A DNA stretch of 64,000 nt. Origin: Zanthoxylum bungeanum. Lineage: Eukaryota; Streptophyta; Magnoliopsida; Sapindales; Rutaceae. This document shows positions 1 to 10,642 of this stretch, piece by piece. The stretch is from contig SKCR01038873.1 in the NCBI GenBank assembly GCA_019454045.1, positions 186,001 through 250,000 of the forward strand. The letters run 5' to 3'. Within the stretch, counting starts at the first letter, position 1. Every line of letters begins with the position of its first letter. A program made the translations under genes and the position numbers. The notes beneath the pieces were generated by a model that was given only the letters and a program-made list of their open reading frames with translations, was not told where the DNA came from and searched no databases.

Positions 1-1179
1 ATTCAATATGTTGCTTATTTATGTATGATTCAATCGAGCGCATGGGCTTAGTGAGTTAGTCCAAAGGTCCTCCATTTGGGAGACCAAGAGCCGAAAAGGC
101 CACCTTTGTGACACTACTTTGCCGCGCCGGTTGATGTGTGCCCGGTTGGATACGAGATACGTTCAATCGGGCACACTATGTTTAATATCATTGCTTTTAA
201 TTCTTTGTATGCATGATTCAGTCGAGCGCATGGGCTTAGTATGTTGGTCTAAAGGTCCTCTCTTTGAGAGATCAAGAGCCCCAAAAGGCCACCTTTACGG
301 CAGTACTTCGCCGCGCCCCTTTATTTTCTGTTTATGTATTGCATTCCATTTCATGCATCAGGTCCGTGTCCGTTCGAACGCGTTCACAAACGCAACTCGA
401 ACGCGCATACATTTTGCCTTATCATGCATCAGGTCTCATTTCCGTTCGAACGCGTTATCAACGCCATACGAACGTGAGCATTCTGTTTCATTTCTGTTCG
501 AACGCGTTTACGAACGCTACTCGAACGTGAGCATTCTGTTTCATTTCCGTTCGAACGCGTTTACGAACGCTACTCGAACGTGAGCATTCTGTTTCATTTC
601 CGTTCGAACGCGTTTACGAACGCTACACGAACGTGAACACACTGAACTGAGTTTGTCTTATCATATTCATGCATAATTGCCTCTTGGTTGATCTTTCTCG
701 TGTTATATAGCCAATTGTATTATTTGTATTCAAGCATGATTAGGCTGTTAGCATGTTATTTGGTTAATAGGTTTATGAGATAGTACTCAAGCATGATCAT
801 GTTGTTCTTAGTTTTCCATATCATAGGATTGAAATATGTTCATGAGATTGCCATGTGATGTTGCATGTTGTGATGAACTTGTTGATGTATGCATATGAAT
901 TTAGAAGCATGATATCTTTGGAAATAAATGTTATTTAAGCCTGGTTAAATTATCACATAAATCCTTTTATTACAAGTGACATAAGTAAGGGACCATTTCG
1001 AACCCAACGGTTTGAGGTCTTCCCTTGCGAGGGGTGAGTGCGGCCTTAAATCTCATTTTCCCGGTTCACACCGGGTGGCGACTCCATGTTATTTCGTTCT
1101 CCCAACTAGGTCGCGAGCCTAGAAAAGCGTCGCCCAGGTCCTGTGTCCCACAGTCGCCCCAGATTCCTGTGTTCCCACA
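1..1179 (+). repeat. 5' LTR (partial) of outer large-LTR gag-only retrotransposon
   Basis: This is the 3' part of a long terminal repeat whose beginning lies left of the window. It ends in TTCCCACA at 1179 and is followed at once by a primer-binding-type sequence. It shares blocks with the split 3' LTR at 5232-6606 and 15925-17333, with both LTRs of the inner element, and with the solo LTR at 49034-51614. It carries a tandem array rich in CGTTCGAACG (about 371-640). It also has a conserved U5-like block with the phrase CACACCGGGTGGCGACTCCA near 1070. The segment at roughly 640-950 matches the solo LTR rather than this element's own 3' LTR. Confidence 0.85.
371..640. repeat. Tandem repeat array with CGTTCGAACG palindromes inside the LTR
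   Basis: The core CGTTCGAACGCGTT or a close variant starts at about 371, 443, 495, 548 and 601, giving a period close to 53 bp after the first unit. Each unit also contains a second ACGAACG-type half and a conserved spacer ending GAGCATTCTGTTTCATTTC. The same array occurs in inverted orientation at about 7460-7740, 13940-14220 and 49580-49910, and again at 16299-16560. ORFs through it are by-products of the repeat. Confidence 0.85.
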
Positions 1180-1203
1180 GTCTGGCGACTCTACTGGGGA
1201 TAG
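1180..1203 (+). other. Primer-binding-site-type sequence of outer element
   Basis: Immediately after the LTR end comes GTC and then TGGCGACTCTACTGGGGA (1183-1200). A TGG start just inside a 5' LTR is where the tRNA 3' CCA pairs to prime reverse transcription. The same sequence is found on the - strand at 13065-13088 inside the inner element. Which tRNA is used is not determined here. Confidence 0.7.
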
Positions 1204-1727
1204 AGAATCGGCCCCGAATATTGTCTTGTAATGATTGGATTTATGTTTTAATTGACCGTGTCTATAGTGGATAAAGTGAGGGTTTAATCAAATGCATTTT
1301 GAGGCTAGGTAATGGTTTGGTGTCTTCCTTCATTCATTACCTTTCTAGAAGGAAAATATGTGAAGGCACCTAGATAGCCATCTACTTGTAGCCTATTGTG
1401 ATGGACTAATTTGGAGGACTCGTTGTTTATTCCTGACAACAAGCGATAATAGCCTAAGAGGCTTGGGTATTTAAGTGAGCCTCGCTCCACCTTCCCTCTG
1501 GGGGATCTACAACGGGAAATCCATTTGACAGTCCGTCACACACCATAGCTCATTGGCACGTACCTTAGTGTATAAAAAAGGGTGCGCTCACTTGGTTGCT
1601 CGAACCCTTGAATGGGGAGACCTAGTTGTGGGCCATCCTTCGCCGGTGAGAGCCTTTGTCTATACTCTTGCTAACCCACCCATAGACCGGGTTGGCTAAA
1701 GTAACAATTATTTCCTTGAATATGTGC

Positions 1728-2190
1728 TTGTGGACCATCCTCATTTGGATGCAGTTGGACTATTGTCGGAAATGCGGGCTTGCTGGGCCATTTAAACTGG
1801 GGCAAGTTCGTACCTTATGACTACTAGGCCCAAAGCTTCTGAAATGTCGATGGGCCACTTTGAAAAAAATTATTATGTCATGTTTGCATCACCTTTCTTC
1901 TATGCTTGTGTTTGGGAACATCGTCGTTTGGATCCAGTTGGACCATTTGTCATGGGATATGGGCTTGCTGGGCCATTTAAACTGGGGCAAGAACGTATTT
2001 CATAACTATTGGGCCAAAGGCTTCTAAGTGATTGATGGGCCACTTTGTGATTGTGTTCGGAACGTTACCATTTGGATTTAGTTGGGCTCCTTGCCATGAG
2101 ATGTGTACTCGTTGGGCCATTTAAACTGGGACGAGTTCACTCCTATGACAGTTAGCCCAAAAACTTCTAAAATGATAACGGGCCGATTTG
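1728..2190 (+). repeat. Degenerate long tandem repeat in 5' leader of outer element
   Basis: The phrase GGGCCATTTAAACTGGG recurs at about 1785, 1970 and 2114, each copy embedded in similar flanking text (ATTTGGAT.CAGTTGGAC, CTTCTAAA/GTG, GGGCCACTTTG). This gives roughly three degenerate units of 145-185 bp. The counterpart on the - strand is at about 12075-12540. It lies between the primer-binding site and gag and I see no coding potential in it. Confidence 0.65.
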
Positions 2191-2349
2191 TTTGAAAATT
2201 TTAGTTGATTTAGTATGTTATATATGTTTCGTGCATCTCATGCACCCCATGCATACATACATCATGTTAACCCTTGTGTTCTGAAAGCCATCATAGATTC
2301 CCGTTGGGTTAGAAAAAATGGAAGACTCACCAAAATACTGAGAACAGAC

Positions 2350-3510
2350 ATGAGTGAATCAGATACTGAGGTATCCCGGATAGATCAGTTGGAAAATGGT
2401 TTCGCCAAGATTACTGAACAGTTGCAAGCCTTGACTACTGCCATGACAAATATGGCTATACCCCGTGCTGGGGAAAATTCTGAGAATGTGAGGCGCGAGG
2501 AGCCTCCGAATGGGTTGGGGGATGATATCCCCACTTTTGATGATGATATGGCAGAGTATGCAGCAGGCAGAGTATCTGGGTCTCAGGCAGAGTTACAGAA
2601 GCTTCGGGATCAGGTTGAAACAGTTATCCGCAAAATGAGGGGTAAGAATGAGGATTTGTTAGATTATGAGGCAATGACGTTCGGAGAACAGCTGCCAGCT
2701 CAGTTTAAATTGCCCGACATGGCCAAATTTAATGGGATTGGAGACCCGGGAGTCCATCTGCAGCAATATGTCTCAGTCATGAGTTCAATGGGCCTATCAC
2801 AGCGCCAAGTTCAAAAGATGTTTGGGATGTCACTCGAGGGGGCACCTGTGGTTTGGTATCATAGCCTTGAGAAGAAGGTTAAGGAAGATTGGAAGGAACT
2901 AGCTGATGCTTTTCTGAAGCAGTATGTTACAGACTTAGAAATTGACTTGTCACTCCGTGATTTGGAGAACACTAAGCAGAAGCCGGAAGAAAGCTTCAAG
3001 GAGTATGTAGACCGCTGGAGAAGCCAGCTTCTGAAAATGCAAACTCGGCCCTCTGAGAAGGACCAAATCAAGATGATCATCAGGGGCACCAAGCCCTCTA
3101 TTTATAGTAAGCTGAGGAGGATGACTTCGATGATTTCTGATTTTCGACAGTTGAGGGAAACTGTCATGGATATTGAGGAAGAGGAGGCTGAAAATAGAAA
3201 GTCATATGGCCAGAATAGGCGGACTTTTGGGGGGTATTCTGAGACTAAGCCCGCTACTGTCGAGGTTGCTGCCATCAGAAACCGGCAATTCTCCAACCTT
3301 GGTAGACCTTTGTCGAAGGTATTTGAAAAGTTACAGGGTCAAGGAATCTTGAAACCCTTAGAAGGCAAGCCACTTCCGCACCCCCACCACCACACATAAA
3401 TGTGAACCTTTATTGTCACTTCCACCAGCTACATGGCCATGACACCGACAACTGCACCCGCCTCAGGCATAAAATTCAAGATCTCATAGATTCCCATAAA
3501 ATACCCAACC
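2350..3510 (+). pseudogene. gag of outer large-LTR element (Retrotrans_gag plus zinc-finger-like motif, frameshifted)
   Basis: Encodes the capsid-type Gag of a Ty3/gypsy-like element. The chosen ATG at 2350 starts MSESDTEVSRIDQLENGF. The - strand copy has the corresponding start at 11928, and the open frame upstream has no recognisable protein. A predicted coiled-coil/linker of about 110 residues is followed by the Retrotrans_gag region, with KFNGIGDP, WYHSLEKK, W(K)ELADAFLKQYV and FKEYVDRWRSQLLKM visible. The frame closes at 3399. From about 3381 a shifted frame carries a CxxH...GHxxxxxC pattern (YCHFHQLHGHDTDNC), the zinc-binding end of Gag in this family, so one base appears to be missing there. 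No protease, reverse transcriptase, RNase H or integrase follows: the internal region runs straight into tandem repeats. It is therefore a gag-only, non-autonomous element of the kind called TR-GAG. Confidence 0.8.
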
Positions 3511-4141
3511 CATGAAAAGAAACCCTCAACCACCAAGCTTCTTTCATGGATGACAGTAAAGAACCATAGGCCGAGGAAGAAGGTAGTGCTGCGGATGATG
3601 GAGATGTTCCTCCTAGTCTATTTGATCCAGTTTTTTTAAATGACATTGATTTTGTTACTTGTTCGAACTCTTTTCCTCAACAATAATAAAGACGTTCATT
3701 TCGCTGAAACTCTTCTGCAATATGAGTATATTTTAGAAAAGTATTCAACCTTGGTACCATGGAATCCAGTGATGAACACGGGGAACCTTCGCAATAAGCA
3801 AACAGAAAAGATAAGATAGACATTCAGAAATTGGGAAATAGAGGCAGTGAAACTATCAGACTTGGAAGGGAATTAGTTCACCGAGCCGATCAACATAGAC
3901 AGATTGAAGCAGTGGTTTGCCTGAGGAAAAGAAGACTAAGCAGTCACCAAGAGGATTGATGGAAGACCTAACCCGACGGGATAGGAACATGCATGCATGC
4001 ATACATGTAACATATTTGCATCCTTTTTGTGTTTGTTCTGTTTTGTAATAACAGGTTTCAAAGGAGAAAAAAAAAGCGCCGAATGCAAGCCAACCAGAAG
4101 CAGTAACAGTACAATGTCAGCAGTCTTCAGGAATGAATCAC
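3511..4141 (+). other. Non-coding remainder downstream of gag
   Basis: About 630 bases between the zinc-finger-like end and the tandem arrays. A shifted frame at about 3550-3680 still reads an acidic stretch (AEEEGSAADDGDVPPS) that may be the decayed C-terminus of Gag. Nothing resembling protease or polymerase motifs is seen. Confidence 0.45.
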
Positions 4142-4335
4142 ATGGGCGAGACCCATATCAGCTGTATCAATCTGGGGGCGAGGCCCATATCAGTAGCAGT
4201 CAGGGCCGAGGCCCACTTCAGCATCAGTTTAGGGGATGAGTCCCACATCAGCATCAGTTTGGGGCGAGGCCCGTATTAGCATCAGTATCAGTCTTGCCGG
4301 GTATGGCATTCTGGGGGCGAGGCCCATATTACATC
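4142..4335. repeat. 29-30 bp tandem array (GGGCGAGGCCCATATCAG type)
   Basis: About six units of 29-33 bp built on GGGGCGAGGCCCATATCAGCATCAG. The inner element carries the same array on the opposite strand at 10200-10350 (TATGGGCCTCGCCCCAAGACTGATACT). It sits in the 3' internal region where an autonomous element would have pol. Confidence 0.8.
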
Positions 4336-4410
4336 AAATCAGTTCTGCCGAGAATGGCACTCCGAGAATGGAGATATAGTCCGGGAATGGACAGTTCGAG
4401 AATGAACAAG

Positions 4411-4602
4411 CCGGGAATGGCACTCCAAGAATGGAAACACAGTTCGAGAATGAACAAGCCGGGAATGGCACTCCAAGAATGGAAACACAGTTCGAGAATG
4501 AACAAGCCGGGAATGGCACTCCAGGAATGGAAATACAATTCAGGAATGAACAAGCCGGGAATGGCACTCCAAAAATGGAAGCACGGTTCGGGAATGAACC
4601 AC
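4411..4602. repeat. 48-bp tandem array (CCGGGAATGGCACTCC type)
   Basis: CCGGGAATGGCACTCC starts at 4411, 4459, 4507 and 4555, an exact 48-bp period. Because 48 is a multiple of three, a repetitive ORF runs through it with a 16-residue period; this is probably incidental. It passes directly into the 29-bp array. Confidence 0.85.
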
Positions 4603-4611
4603 CTCACAGTA

Positions 4612-5078
4612 ACGGTTCGGGAATGGACCACCTCACAGTAACAGTTCAGGAATGGACATCTCACAGTAACGGTTCGGGAATGAACACCTTACAGTAATGG
4701 TTCGGGAATGGACCACCTCATAGTAACAGTTCGGGAATGGACATCTCACAGTAACGGTTCGGGAATGGACCACCTCACAGTAACAGTTCGGGAATGGACA
4801 CCTCACAATAACGGTTCGGGAATGGACCACCTTACAGTAACAGTTCGGGGATGGACACCTCACAGTAACGGTTCGGGAATGGACCACCTTACAGTAACAG
4901 TTCGGGAATGGACACCTCACAGTAACGGTTCGGGAATGGACCACCTCATGATAACAGTTCGAGAATGAACACCTCACAGTAACGGTTCGGGAATGGACCA
5001 ACTCACAGTAACGGTTCGGGAATGGACCACCTTACGGCAACGGTTCGGGAATGAACCACATCACGACACGGTTCGGGA
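4612..5078. repeat. 29-bp tandem array (GGTTCGGGAATGGACCACC type)
   Basis: About 15 units of a 29-bp repeat, GGTTCGGGAATGGACCACCT followed by CACAGTAAC, run up to about 130 bp before the polypurine tract. The period is not a multiple of three, yet both strands stay open because the unit lacks stops, so the ORFs on both strands here are repeat artefacts. Related units in the inner element (9640-10190, - strand) have the TCCATTTTCGGAGTGCC form. Confidence 0.85.
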
Positions 5079-5217
5079 ATGAACTAGGGGTCGCAACACC
5101 TCACCACCTAAATCAACTCAACACGTGGAAAGTCAAGTGGCAGTTGGCGAGCCAGGTAAAAATGCATTGCATAACTTTGATAGGATTGTCACTGTTGCAC
5201 ATTACACAAGTCCCATC

Positions 5218-5231
5218 AAAGTGGGGGCGAC
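5218..5231 (+). other. Polypurine tract of outer element
   Basis: AAAGTGGGGGCGAC lies directly before TGTAGGCATTG, the 5' end of the 3' LTR. The inner element has the same arrangement on the - strand (AAAGTGGGGGCGC at 9506-9494). This is where plus-strand DNA synthesis is primed in LTR retrotransposons. Confidence 0.75.
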
Positions 5232-6606
5232 TGTAGGCATTGTATTTTTCGATGTGAAACCCGATGATGAGTCTCATTTGGAGGCACTACCTTTTGAGTC
5301 ACGGAAGCCGCGGGAAACGGATATCGAAAGGGGAAATTCAGAATAAACAAGGTCACTGTCTTCGTTAGTGCTGCGTTCGTTACTTCGTTCGAACATCAAA
5401 CAGATTGCGGGCTATCGTGTCGCGTTCGAGGAAGCGTTCGAACGGTGTCGGTAATTCTGGTTTTGCTGCTAGCCTCACACCCCAGCCCATTTAGCTCCCC
5501 AAAGCCCATAAAACACATCCCAAATTAAATAAATAAATATTAATTTAAACATTAAACATTAAATAAAATATTTAAAATATTTACCAAACTTAAACTAAAA
5601 TTAAAAAGAAGATATGCCTAATTAAAATCAATCTTAACCAATTAAAACCAATCAAATATAATCATACCAAGTTAAAATCAATCAACCAATATATTATTCC
5701 CAAACTTAAAATATTGTATGCCTAATCAACATAAACTAAATATTCAACCTTCCCTATCTAGCCAAGATTTGTCCCCCCTCAATCTTTGACTTCCCTAATC
5801 CAACACCAAATCAAATCTCTTTCCTTGTCAAGCCTAACCCTTTACCTATAAAAAGAACCCTTCACCAACCTTCTCAACGCTAGCTAGATAGCTCATACAC
5901 ATAAGATACAGAACACACATGAAAATTACAAGAAGAACATACCCAAAAACAGTAAGCAAGAGATACAGAGGAAAAGGCAGCGAAGCCACAAGGAAACGGC
6001 AGCAAAACGGACTCGAAACAGTAGCTTGAGCGGCAAAACAGCGAAGGAAAAGGCAAACCAGTGAACCAGAAAAGTTGCGGAGCTTTACCCCTTCCGATCT
6101 TCGTGAAACGCGAGTCCGAGAGACGGCTTAAAAGGTTAGACCTGAGGGTACTTTTCACACTCGTCTTTATTTGATTTTTGTTATTTATTTTGATTGTATT
6201 TTACTTGTTTGTTAAATCTTGTTTGTGTATGATGTGTGTTGTGGGTATTGGATGAATGAAAGAGTGTCGTCTCTTGTGGTATATAGGATGGAAACCCATA
6301 TGTAAATTCCGTAGCCGAATCCAAATGGACGGTAGTGCGGTCTGTACTTGGGACACAACTCCACGTACCGCTTGAGTAAACGGCACCCTCTTTTGTTTTG
6401 TGTTGCTTTTGTTTATTTTTCGTCACTTGAATTCTGTATGTTGTTTATTTATGCATGATTCAATCGAGCACATGGGCTTAGTGGGTTAGACCAAAGGTCC
6501 TCTATTTGAGAGATGAAGAGCCTAAAAGGCCACCTTTGTGATACTACTTCGCCGCGCCGGTTGATGTGTATTCGGTTGGATGCAAGATACGTTCAATCGG
6601 GCATAC
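5232..6606 (+). repeat. 3' LTR of outer element, first part
   Basis: Starts TGTAGGCATTG at 5232 and runs to the CATAC at 6602-6606, where the inner element is inserted. It includes the U3 region with CGTTCGA-rich sequence (5385-5450), an AT-rich stretch, a TATA-like box at 5847, and the block with GGTTAGACCTGAGGGTAC near 6135. The last 180 bp correspond to bases 1-180 of the window. The rest continues at 15925. Confidence 0.88.
5847..5855 (+). promoter_or_regulatory. TATA-like box of the large LTR
   Basis: TATAAAAAG in the 3' LTR, about 615 bp after the LTR start. The other copies keep it: reverse-complement TATAAAAAA at 8832-8824 and a corresponding site at 50904-50897. It is the best candidate for the LTR promoter core; the transcription start is not visible. 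Confidence 0.5.
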
Positions 6607-9493
6607 TGTGGGAACACAGAAATCTGGACGACGCATGCTGTTCCTAGGCTCGCGGCCTAGTTGGGAGTACGGAGTAGCCACGAGGGACTAAACCGGAGAG
6701 TAATGGAGTCGCCACCCGGTGTGAACCGGGAAAATGAGATTTAAGGCCGCACTCACCCCTAGCAAGGGAAGACCTCAAACCGTTGGGTTCGGAATGGTCC
6801 CTTACTTATGCCATTTGTAATGAAAGGATTTACATAATAATTTAATCAAGCTTAAGTAACACTTATTTCTAAGAATATCATGCTTCTATATTCATGGGTA
6901 CAAAATAACACTCATACATACATTTCACATATATCTCATATCTAATAACACATGTTTAACAAAATACCTCAAAGTAACAATGAACATACAACTTCATTCA
7001 GCATATCATATTCATGAAAACACAAGCATACGTAATATCCGCACAAGCATACATGTGAGCACTCTTCCAAGTGATACGTGGAATTGTATCCCAAGTACAG
7101 ACCGCATTACCGTCCATTCGGAATCGGCTACGGAATTTATGTCTGGGTTTCCATCCGATATATCACAAGAAATAATACTCCAAAGTCATCATGGCATAGG
7201 CATATGAATCATAATGCGTTAAATCAAGACCAAGGCAAACGACGCAACCAATGGAATAAACATGCTTGAGTACTATCTCATGAACCTATTAACCAAATAA
7301 CATGCTAACAGCCTAATCATGCTTGAATACAATCCCGAGAACACATAGAATGGATAAATGCATGGATACAAATAATATGGTTGGCTATATAACACAAGAA
7401 AGATCAACCAATAGGCAATTATGCATGAATATGATAAGACAGACTCAGTTCAGTGTGTTCATGTTCGTGTAGCGTTCGTAAATGCGTTCGAACGAAAATG
7501 AAACAGAATGCTCACGTTCGAGTAGCGTTTGATAACGCGTTCGAACGGAAATGAAACAGAATGTTCGCGTTCGTATGGTGTTTGATAATGCGTTCGAACG
7601 GAAATGAAACAGAATGCTCACGTTCGTATGGCGTTCGTGAATGCGTTCGAACGGAAATGAGACCTGATGCATGATAAGGCAAAAATGCTTGCGCGTTCGA
7701 GTTGCGTTCGTAAACGCGTTCGAACGGGAACAGACCTGATGCATGAAATGAGACACAATACATAAACAACAAAATAAAGGGGCGCGGCGAAGTACTGCTG
7801 TAAAGGTGGCCTTTTGGGGCTCTTGATCTCTCAAAGAGAGGACCTTTAGACCAACATGCTAAGCCCATGCGCTCGACTGAATCATGCATACAAAGAATTA
7901 AAAGCAATGATATTAAACATAGTGTGCCCGATTGAACGAATCTTGTATCTAACCGGGCACACATCAACCGGCGCGGCAAAGCATCGTGGTAAAGGGCTTT
8001 AGCCCCTCCCCATAGGGGATCTCACATCGCACTTACTAAACCCATGCGCTTGGTTGAATCATGCATACGAAAATAAAGACAATCATATCAAACTAGGTAT
8101 GCTCGATTGAACGTATCTCGCATTCAACCGAACACACATCAATCGGTGCGGCAAAGCGTCGTGGTGAAGGATTTTAACCCCTCCAATCAGGGAACCTTTC
8201 ATCGCACTTACTAAGCCCATGCACTCGATCATATCATACGAGAATAAGCAACATACAAAATTTAAATGACAAGAAATAAATAAACCAAAGCAACACACCA
8301 CAAGAGAATGTGCTGTTTACTCAAGTGATACGTGGAGTTGTGTCCCATGTACAGACCGCACTACCGTCCATTCGGATTCGGCTACGGAATTTACGTCTGG
8401 GTTTCCATCCTATATACCACAAGAGACAACATTCTTCCATTCATCCAATACCCACAACACACATCATACACACAACAAATGCCGCAAGTATTGAAAATAT
8501 AATCAAAGTAAATGACCAGAAATTAAATAAGAATAGTGTGAAAGATACCCTCAGGTCTAACCTTTTAAATCACCTCTCGGATGTACGGTACACGATCGTC
8601 GGAATGGTGGATGCTCCGTAACTCTCCCGGTTCACTGGTTCACTGTTCTCGTTCGTTGTCTTACTGTCTTGAGTCCGTTTTGCTACTGTTTCCTTGTGGT
8701 TTCGCTGCCGTCTCCTCTTTATCTTTTGCTTCTCTTTTTGGGTGTGTTCTTCCTCTAATTTTTATGTGTGTTGTGTATGAGCTAGGGACTAGGGACTAGG
8801 GTTGAGAAGGTTGGTGAAGGGTCTTTTTTATAGGCAAAGGGTTGGTCTTGACAAGGAAAGGGATTTGGCTAATTAAAGAGGGATTTGATTTGGTTTGGTT
8901 AAGGGAAGTCAAAGATTGAGGGGGGGACAAATCTTGGCTAGATAGGGAAGGTTGAATATTTGATTGGCTTGGTTTAGGAATACAATATTTTAAGTTAGGA
9001 ATAATATATTGGTTGATTGATTTTAACTTGGTATGATTATATTTTGATTTAGTATGTGATTTGTTTAATTTAGGCATGATTTTAGTTTAATTTGGTATGT
9101 TTATTTTATGTTTGGTATATATGTTTTATTTAATTATTAATTAATTTAATTATTATCTTATTTAGTTAATGTTTTAATTAATATTTATTTATTTAAATTG
9201 GGATGTGTTTTATGGGCTTTGGGGGGCTAATTGGGCTGGATGTGAGGCTAGCAGCAAAACCAGAATTACCGACACCGTTCGAACGCTTCCTCGAATGCGG
9301 CACGAACGCCCGCAATCCGTTTGACATTCGAACGTAAACACGAACGCAGCACACAACGAAAACAGTGAACCTTGTTTATTCTGAATTTCCCCTTCCGATG
9401 TCCGTTTCCCGTGACCTCCGATGACTTAAATGTAGTGTGTCTCCAAAATGAGACTCATCATAGGGACTTATGTGTAAAAATGCAGTGCCTACA
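6607..9493 (-). repeat. 3' LTR of inner element (left copy)
   Basis: A 2887-bp LTR read on the - strand. It contains the segment at 7050-7270 (GATACGTGGAATTG, ATTCGGAATCGGCTACGG), the TTCGAACG array at about 7460-7740, repeated units of about 180 bp carrying AAGCCCATGCGCT and CGGCGCGGCAAAG (7850-8230), and a - strand TATA-like box near 8832. It ends TGCCTACA, and the polypurine tract follows at 9494-9506. Confidence 0.9.
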
Positions 9494-9506
9494 GCGCCCC
9501 CACTTT
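9494..9506 (-). other. Polypurine tract of inner element
   Basis: On the - strand this reads AAAGTGGGGGCGC immediately before the 3' LTR start TGTAGGCACTG. Confidence 0.7.
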
Positions 9507-9639
9507 GATGGGCCTTGTGTAATGTGCAACAGTGACAATCCTATCAAAGTTATGCAAAGCATTTCTACTTACCTGGCTCGCCAGCTGCCACTTGACTTAC
9601 CATGTGTTGAGTTGTTTGGGTGGTGAGGTGCTGCGACCC

Positions 9640-10350
9640 CTGGTTCATTCCCGAACCGTGCTCTATTTTTAGAGCGCCATTTTCGGCATCTTTCGTGTAT
9701 GTGCTCCATTTTGGAGCGCCATTTCCGGCATTTGCTGTGTGTTCCATTTTGGAACGCCATTTTCGGCATCTGCTGTGTGTGTGTTCCATTTGGGAACGCC
9801 ATTTTCGGCCTCTGTTGTGAGTGCTTCATTTCCTGAACTGTGTTGTGCGAGATTGTGGCTCATTTTTGAACCGTTACTTGATGAGATGGTCTTTGCTGCT
9901 ATAAACCTGCCAACACGAACCAACATTGCATGTATGTGATATGTATGCATGTATGCATGTATATGTATTATATTCCGATGGGTTAGGCCTTCTTGGTCCA
10001 TTTCCGAACTGTGCTCCATTTTTGGAGTGCCGCTTCGGCGAGATGTGAAAGTAGTCCATTTTCGAACCATGCTCCATTTTCGGAGTGCCCTTTTCGGCAA
10101 GTGATGAGATGATGGTCCATTTCGAACCATGCTCCATTTTCGGAGTGCCATTTTCGGCGAGATGTGTGATAATGGTCCATTTCCGAACGTTACTCATAAT
10201 GATGTGGGCCTCGCCCCAAACTGATACTGATATGGGCCTCGCCCCAAGACTGATACTGATATGGGCCTCGCCCCAAGACTGATACTGATATGGGCCTCGC
10301 CCCAAGACTGATGCTGATATGGGCCTCGCCCCCCAGACTGATACTGATAT
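9640..10350. repeat. Tandem arrays in 3' internal region of inner element
   Basis: Two array types follow each other: GCTCCATTTTCGGAGTGCC-containing units (9640-10195) and 28-29 bp units containing GGGCCTCGCCCC (starting at about 10206, 10234, 10263, 10292 and 10321). They are the reverse-strand relatives of the arrays at 4142-5078. ORFs on both strands are artefacts of repeats without stops. Confidence 0.82.
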
Positions 10351-10642
10351 TTCTGAAACTGACTGTACTGTTGTTGTTCCTGAAGATTCCCCATGTTCTA
10401 AACATCACTGAATTTCATAGTGCCAAGGTTGAATGTTTTTCTCAAACATACTCATATTGTAGGAGAGATTCAGCGAAATATGTCTTTATTATCATTTAAA
10501 GAAAAATGATTCGAACATGTAGACCAAGTCAATGTCTATATTAAAAATGCATGATCAAATAAACTAGGAGGGATGATTTCATCATTCGCAACATTGCTTT
10601 CTTTCTTGGCCTATGGTTCTCCACCGTTGTCATCCCTTATTC

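Noticed and set aside
4329..5001. Long overlapping ORFs on both strands (up to about 120 codons)
   Set aside because: They run through 29- and 48-bp tandem repeats lacking stop codons. Both strands are open for the same reason, and no protein family is recognised.
4142..5078. Regular 29-bp repeats that could suggest a CRISPR array
   Set aside because: The units are directly adjacent with no unique spacers, they sit inside a plant retrotransposon between gag and the polypurine tract, and there are no cas genes.
5880..6158. 92-codon ORF on the - strand of the large LTR, echoed at 8581 and 15053
   Set aside because: It lies downstream of the LTR TATA-like box on the opposite strand, varies in frame between copies and shows no domain.
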